Assembly: GCF_965224175.1 (NCBI RefSeq)
Contig: NZ_OZ245041.1
Coordinates: forward strand, 4,154,001 to 4,218,000
Direction: 5' to 3'
Source: Kordia sp965224175
GTDB taxonomy: Bacteria; Bacteroidota; Bacteroidia; Flavobacteriales; Flavobacteriaceae
Length of the DNA stretch: 64,000 bases
The first letter of the stretch is position 1. Each line of letters begins with the position of its first letter. The position numbers were made by a program, and so were the translations under genes. The notes below the pieces were generated by a model. It was not told where the DNA came from, searched no databases, and was given only the letters and a program-made list of their open reading frames with translations. Shown here in pieces: positions 61,074 to 64,000 of the stretch.

Positions 61074-62170
61074 AATTGTTTTTTCTGTAAATTATAAAAT
61101 GCGTCTGCTTGTAATTGCATCAGTTCGCGTGCCTTCTTACGCTTGTAATTATAAGCTTCTTCCTCTTCTGCAATATCTGAATACACTTTGTTATTTAGTC
61201 CTGTATCAGTTTTCAATAATGTTTTACGCTGATGTACTTTTTGTTCTACCCAAGTTTTAACAGCGTTCTCTGCATCTTGTAATTTTAAATCATATTCACC
61301 TTTTGAAGTAAATAACTTCGCAAAAATAGGTGACGTTTCTATGGCTAGAAATAACAGAAATATAAAAAATGAAGGCAGCCAAGGCAATTCGCCAAGTGCA
61401 TTTACACGCGCCATTAAGCCATCAAAACCATCAATAACAGGTTGTGTAGTAGCTTCTTGTTCTTTTTGTTTGGTAATCAAATCGGCAATAGCTAGTTCTT
61501 TAGCTTTTACTTTCTCAGCATTTTCGGTGCGCAGTGCTTGTAACTCTTGTAAGGAAGCATCATGTTTCTCTCGCTTCTCCTTATACACAGGTCCTTTTCC
61601 TATCAGTTCAGTTCCTTTGCGTCCTTCTGCTTCTGCAATATACGTTTCGTACAAATCATTTACTTCACTTTCTTTGGTTGTCACTTCGCTTTTTAAAAGA
61701 GCAATATCTTGTGTGATTTGTTCAATTTCGGGTGTGTACTGTTGTGCAATTTGATCTTTGTTGGCAAGCGTTAACTCGTTTTTTTGTTCTAACAATACTT
61801 GATTGATTTCCTTTTCAAAAATTTTCAATTCTAAAGGTTTCGAAATTACAATTGCAATAATAACTGCTAAAATAATTCGTGGTGTTGCTTGAAGAAATTC
61901 CGCAAACTTATCATCTCTCTTGCGAAGTGTAGAAACAATAAAACGATCTAAATTGAAAATTAATAATCCCCAAATAAGTCCAAATCCAATAGCAGTATAT
62001 GGATTGTCAAAAACAGTATATAATGCGTAACCGCTTGCAATAAAAGCCATTAAAGCTGTGAAAAAAACGGTAGCACCGATACCAGCATATTTTGTTTGTT
62101 CGCCATCGCTGCAGTCGCGTATAAGATTGAGGTCTACGCCCGAGCAGACGAGAAAGAATCGTTTTAACAT
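61070..62170 (-). CDS. DUF4407 membrane protein
   Basis: 366 aa. Membrane helices near the N-terminus (YAGIGATVFFTALMAFIASG, YALYTV; AIGFGLIWGLLIFNLDRFIV; RIILAVIIAIVISKPLEL) and one late (LPSFFIFLLFLAIETSPIFA). Between them lies a long helical section with coiled-coil character (residues about 130-265, EIEQITQDIALLKSEVTTKE, ASLQELQALRTENAEKVKAK). All signature parts of DUF4407 are seen. Function unknown; it resembles an integral membrane stator or scaffold. Confidence 0.9.
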   Translation of the reverse strand: MLKRFFLVCSGVDLNLIRDCSDGEQTKYAGIGATVFFTALMAFIASGYALYTVFDNPYTAIGFGLIWGLLIFNLDRFIVSTLRKRDDKFAEFLQATPRIILAVIIAIVISKPLELKIFEKEINQVLLEQKNELTLANKDQIAQQYTPEIEQITQDIALLKSEVTTKESEVNDLYETYIAEAEGRKGTELIGKGPVYKEKREKHDASLQELQALRTENAEKVKAKELAIADLITKQKEQEATTQPVIDGFDGLMARVNALGELPWLPSFFIFLLFLAIETSPIFAKLFTSKGEYDLKLQDAENAVKTWVEQKVHQRKTLLKTDTGLNNKVYSDIAEEEEAYNYKRKKARELMQLQADAFYNLQKKQF

Positions 62171-62225
62171 AAGATGATTTTTTGAATGATGATACTATAA
62201 GAACGCAAAATTTGCGAAAATGTTA

Positions 62226-62264
62226 CAAAAAAAGCGGCTTATTTTATGTTTATAAGCCGCTTTT
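62226..62264 (-). terminator. Rho-independent terminator after the right-edge gene
   Basis: AAAAGCGGCTTAT (62230-62242) pairs with ATAAGCCGCTTTT (62252-62264). On the minus strand it is followed by U residues (62227-62233), ending the transcript of the gene at 62284. Confidence 0.85.
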
Positions 62265-62283
62265 ACGATATTGTAAGAATTAA

Positions 62284-64000
62284 TTATTTTTTCACTTTAG
62301 AAAGTGCTGATTGAAACTTTTTATCGGTTTCGTCCATTTTCTCTCCAAATCGATTGTAGACAGTAGTTTTTTTCTCTTCAATGATATAATAATATTTTTC
62401 TCCTTGTGTTGTAATCGTACCTATATTTTTTTCTTTATCTAAAAAGTACTTAACATCTTTCCATTCAGATGATTTCTCAGTAGCTCCTAGCTTTTTCTTA
62501 GTAGGTTTTGGTGGTGGCGGAATGAGTTTTCCTTTTTCATCAACCAATTGATGTTTATTATTATAAATAAACTTCTGACCGTTTTTTATATAATAATAAT
62601 GTTTTTTTCCATTAATCATCATCGTTTCTGCTTTGCGACCTACAATGGCTTTTCGCTTTGATTTTGTTGGTGTCTCCGCTACTTCGATTAATATTGGAGT
62701 TTTATCTTTTTTTGATGTTTCTCGTACCTTAGGCATATACTTTTTAGCAACTTTTTCTCCTTTCTTTGTTGTTTTTACCTTCTTTGGTGCTGGAACTTTT
62801 GTTTCCTTAACTTTAATCTTCTTTGGAGCTGGTGGCGGTGGTGGAGGCGGAGGAAGTGGTTTCCCTTTTTTGTCTACCATCTGACTCTTTTCATTGAAAA
62901 TGAATTTTCTGCCATTTTTCACAACATAATAATACTTCTTACCATCAATCATCATCGTTTCCAACTTTTGGTCTCTTACGATTCTGTGCATAATATCTAC
63001 AGCATTATCCCCTTTTTTAATGACTCCAGGAATATACTTTCCCTCAACTACCTTTTTTTTCTTAGCAGCTGGTGGCGGAGGTGGTAATCGTATTTCTTCT
63101 TTAGAATTGGAAACACGTGTAGTAATATCATAAATCTTATTGTTTTTTAAGATAGCGATGGTTTTTGAAACAAATTCCTTTGAAACAGCAGCATCATAAA
63201 CTATGGAAGCTGTTTTTGATCTTTTATGTGAAATTTTACTAAGTTCAGATTTAACAGACTTATCTAAGTTATTCATTTTAAAAACATAATCGCCATTTAA
63301 TAAAAATTGTTTGTTTTTATTGATGAACAATTCGATATCTTTTGGCCTTTTCTGTATTACCTTGTCAGATGGCAATTCCATTTCGTTAGGACCATTTTTC
63401 TCATTCACATAATGAACAGGCAATTGGTTCGCTTTTGCAAGTTCATGACGAACATTTTTTGCAGTTTCTTCTTTAGATACAGTACCTACTTTTTTCTTTC
63501 CTAAGTGCTTTGCGTTTTTATGACCTTTAAAATGTAAAACAGCATTTTTGCTCAACGGACTGGCTAAATCAGTTTTCAAACTTTTAAAACCAGCTTCAGT
63601 ATACAAATGCATTTGATATGGCTGTGGAAAACGTTTACTTCTAGCATTTTTATATACAAAGCTTCCGTTATAATGTATGATGCTGTAGTTAGAGATTTCA
63701 TCATTATTAACTACTTTGTCATCTATCCAAATAGCAAATTGTTTTTTATTTTTCCAATCATTTAAAAGTGTAGATGTTGGGCGTTTTGCAATTGGCTTTT
63801 TTGGAGGTGGTATTAACAGTGCTTTTTCCTCTTTAGTGAGTTGTGCATATGTTTTCTTTACCTTATTTCCTTGTTCGTCTTCAAAGATGAATGTTGCATT
63901 CTTGTAATATGTTTCTTTAGGATCTTGTGTTTTTTCAGAGACCTTTTCGGTTGCTGGAATATCTATAATTTCAGCAGTCATTTCTTGGGCAATTACTTTT
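62284..64000 (-). CDS. C-terminal part of an M56 (BlaR1-like) protein with proline-rich repeats, cut by right edge
   Basis: A minus-strand frame that runs past 64000. An ATG at 63979-63981 exists, but the open frame continues to the edge with VIAQEM, like the end of the last membrane helix of flavobacterial M56 proteins. The visible 570 residues are extracytoplasmic and repetitive. Units of the type KKYYYVVKNGRKFIFNEK, PPPPP, KKHYYYIKNGQKFIYNNK, PPPPKP and EKYYYIIEEKKTTVYNRF occur at the end, with TFIFEDEQGNKVKKTYAQLT near the start. The assignment to M56 is an inference from KVIAQE and this tail type. Confidence 0.55.
   Translation of the reverse strand, partial: KVIAQEMTAEIIDIPATEKVSEKTQDPKETYYKNATFIFEDEQGNKVKKTYAQLTKEEKALLIPPPKKPIAKRPTSTLLNDWKNKKQFAIWIDDKVVNNDEISNYSIIHYNGSFVYKNARSKRFPQPYQMHLYTEAGFKSLKTDLASPLSKNAVLHFKGHKNAKHLGKKKVGTVSKEETAKNVRHELAKANQLPVHYVNEKNGPNEMELPSDKVIQKRPKDIELFINKNKQFLLNGDYVFKMNNLDKSVKSELSKISHKRSKTASIVYDAAVSKEFVSKTIAILKNNKIYDITTRVSNSKEEIRLPPPPPAAKKKKVVEGKYIPGVIKKGDNAVDIMHRIVRDQKLETMMIDGKKYYYVVKNGRKFIFNEKSQMVDKKGKPLPPPPPPPPAPKKIKVKETKVPAPKKVKTTKKGEKVAKKYMPKVRETSKKDKTPILIEVAETPTKSKRKAIVGRKAETMMINGKKHYYYIKNGQKFIYNNKHQLVDEKGKLIPPPPKPTKKKLGATEKSSEWKDVKYFLDKEKNIGTITTQGEKYYYIIEEKKTTVYNRFGEKMDETDKKFQSALSKVKK

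Noticed and set aside
1..64000. CRISPR arrays, insertion sequences, rRNA genes, riboswitches
   Set aside because: Looked for regularly spaced repeats, transposase-like proteins, inverted-terminal repeats and known aptamer patterns by eye; found none I could support.

Overview
The window is AT-rich DNA from a Bacteroidota, most likely a marine member of the Flavobacteriaceae; Kordia or a close relative is my best guess, with low certainty. The evidence is a T9SS-sorted protein, DnaE fused to a proofreading exonuclease, TAnnTTTG-type promoters, few Shine-Dalgarno sequences, TTG/GTG starts, pinensin-like RiPP leaders and many flavobacterial families (DUF4407, DUF4230, M56/BlaI, RES-Xre). No ribosomal RNA, CRISPR array or insertion sequence was seen.

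Left 11 kb, minus strand: an accessory locus. It holds a large unrecognised 1156-aa protein, a 478-aa beta-helix-like fibre protein, a 199-aa unknown and a 769-aa polymorphic toxin with a C-terminal deaminase domain. Next comes a SMI1/KNR4 immunity gene, then an array of displaced cassettes. Each cassette is a leftover 3' tail of an older toxin gene, an immunity gene and usually a terminator. This array is the most interesting part of the window. None of the four long proteins has a signal peptide or resembles a known secretion apparatus, so the upstream genes are candidates for an undescribed delivery or display system.

11-24 kb: a HEPN-like gene, an orphan lanthipeptide-like precursor with a DinB protein, a five-gene Planctomycete-type cytochrome/DUF1501 operon with a divergent TPR-AraC regulator, a second orphan GG-leader precursor and a tiny Cys-rich protein. 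24-41 kb: mostly core genes (glutaryl-CoA dehydrogenase, TrmN6, a RibA-like protein, a T9SS adhesin-like protein, RimM, S16, DnaE, a HAD phosphatase, an ArsR/SRPBCC pair, a transglutaminase, thioredoxin, a DUF58 protein) and tRNA-Asp.

41-64 kb: a secreted YD-repeat protein, DUF456, a BlaI/M56 sensor pair with TonB-C-like and TPR proteins, a Bax-inhibitor-like protein, a RES-Xre toxin-antitoxin pair, a lipid flippase-like protein with a glycosyltransferase, RuvC, HemW, a cyclase, a duplicated pair of XRE regulators, MmcQ/YjbR, a receiver protein, a histidine kinase-HPt-LytTR phosphorelay, DUF4407, and the C-terminal part of a second M56-like protein cut by the right edge.

Several regulators have candidate operators readable by eye: three AACTAA-N4-TTAGTT repeats before blaI, two 16-bp repeats at the SRPBCC/ArsR promoter, and an ACTGWCAGT element before each XRE paralog. 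Promoter and operator calls are by-eye pattern matches. Start codons were moved from the longest frame where a signal peptide, overlap or terminator argued for it.
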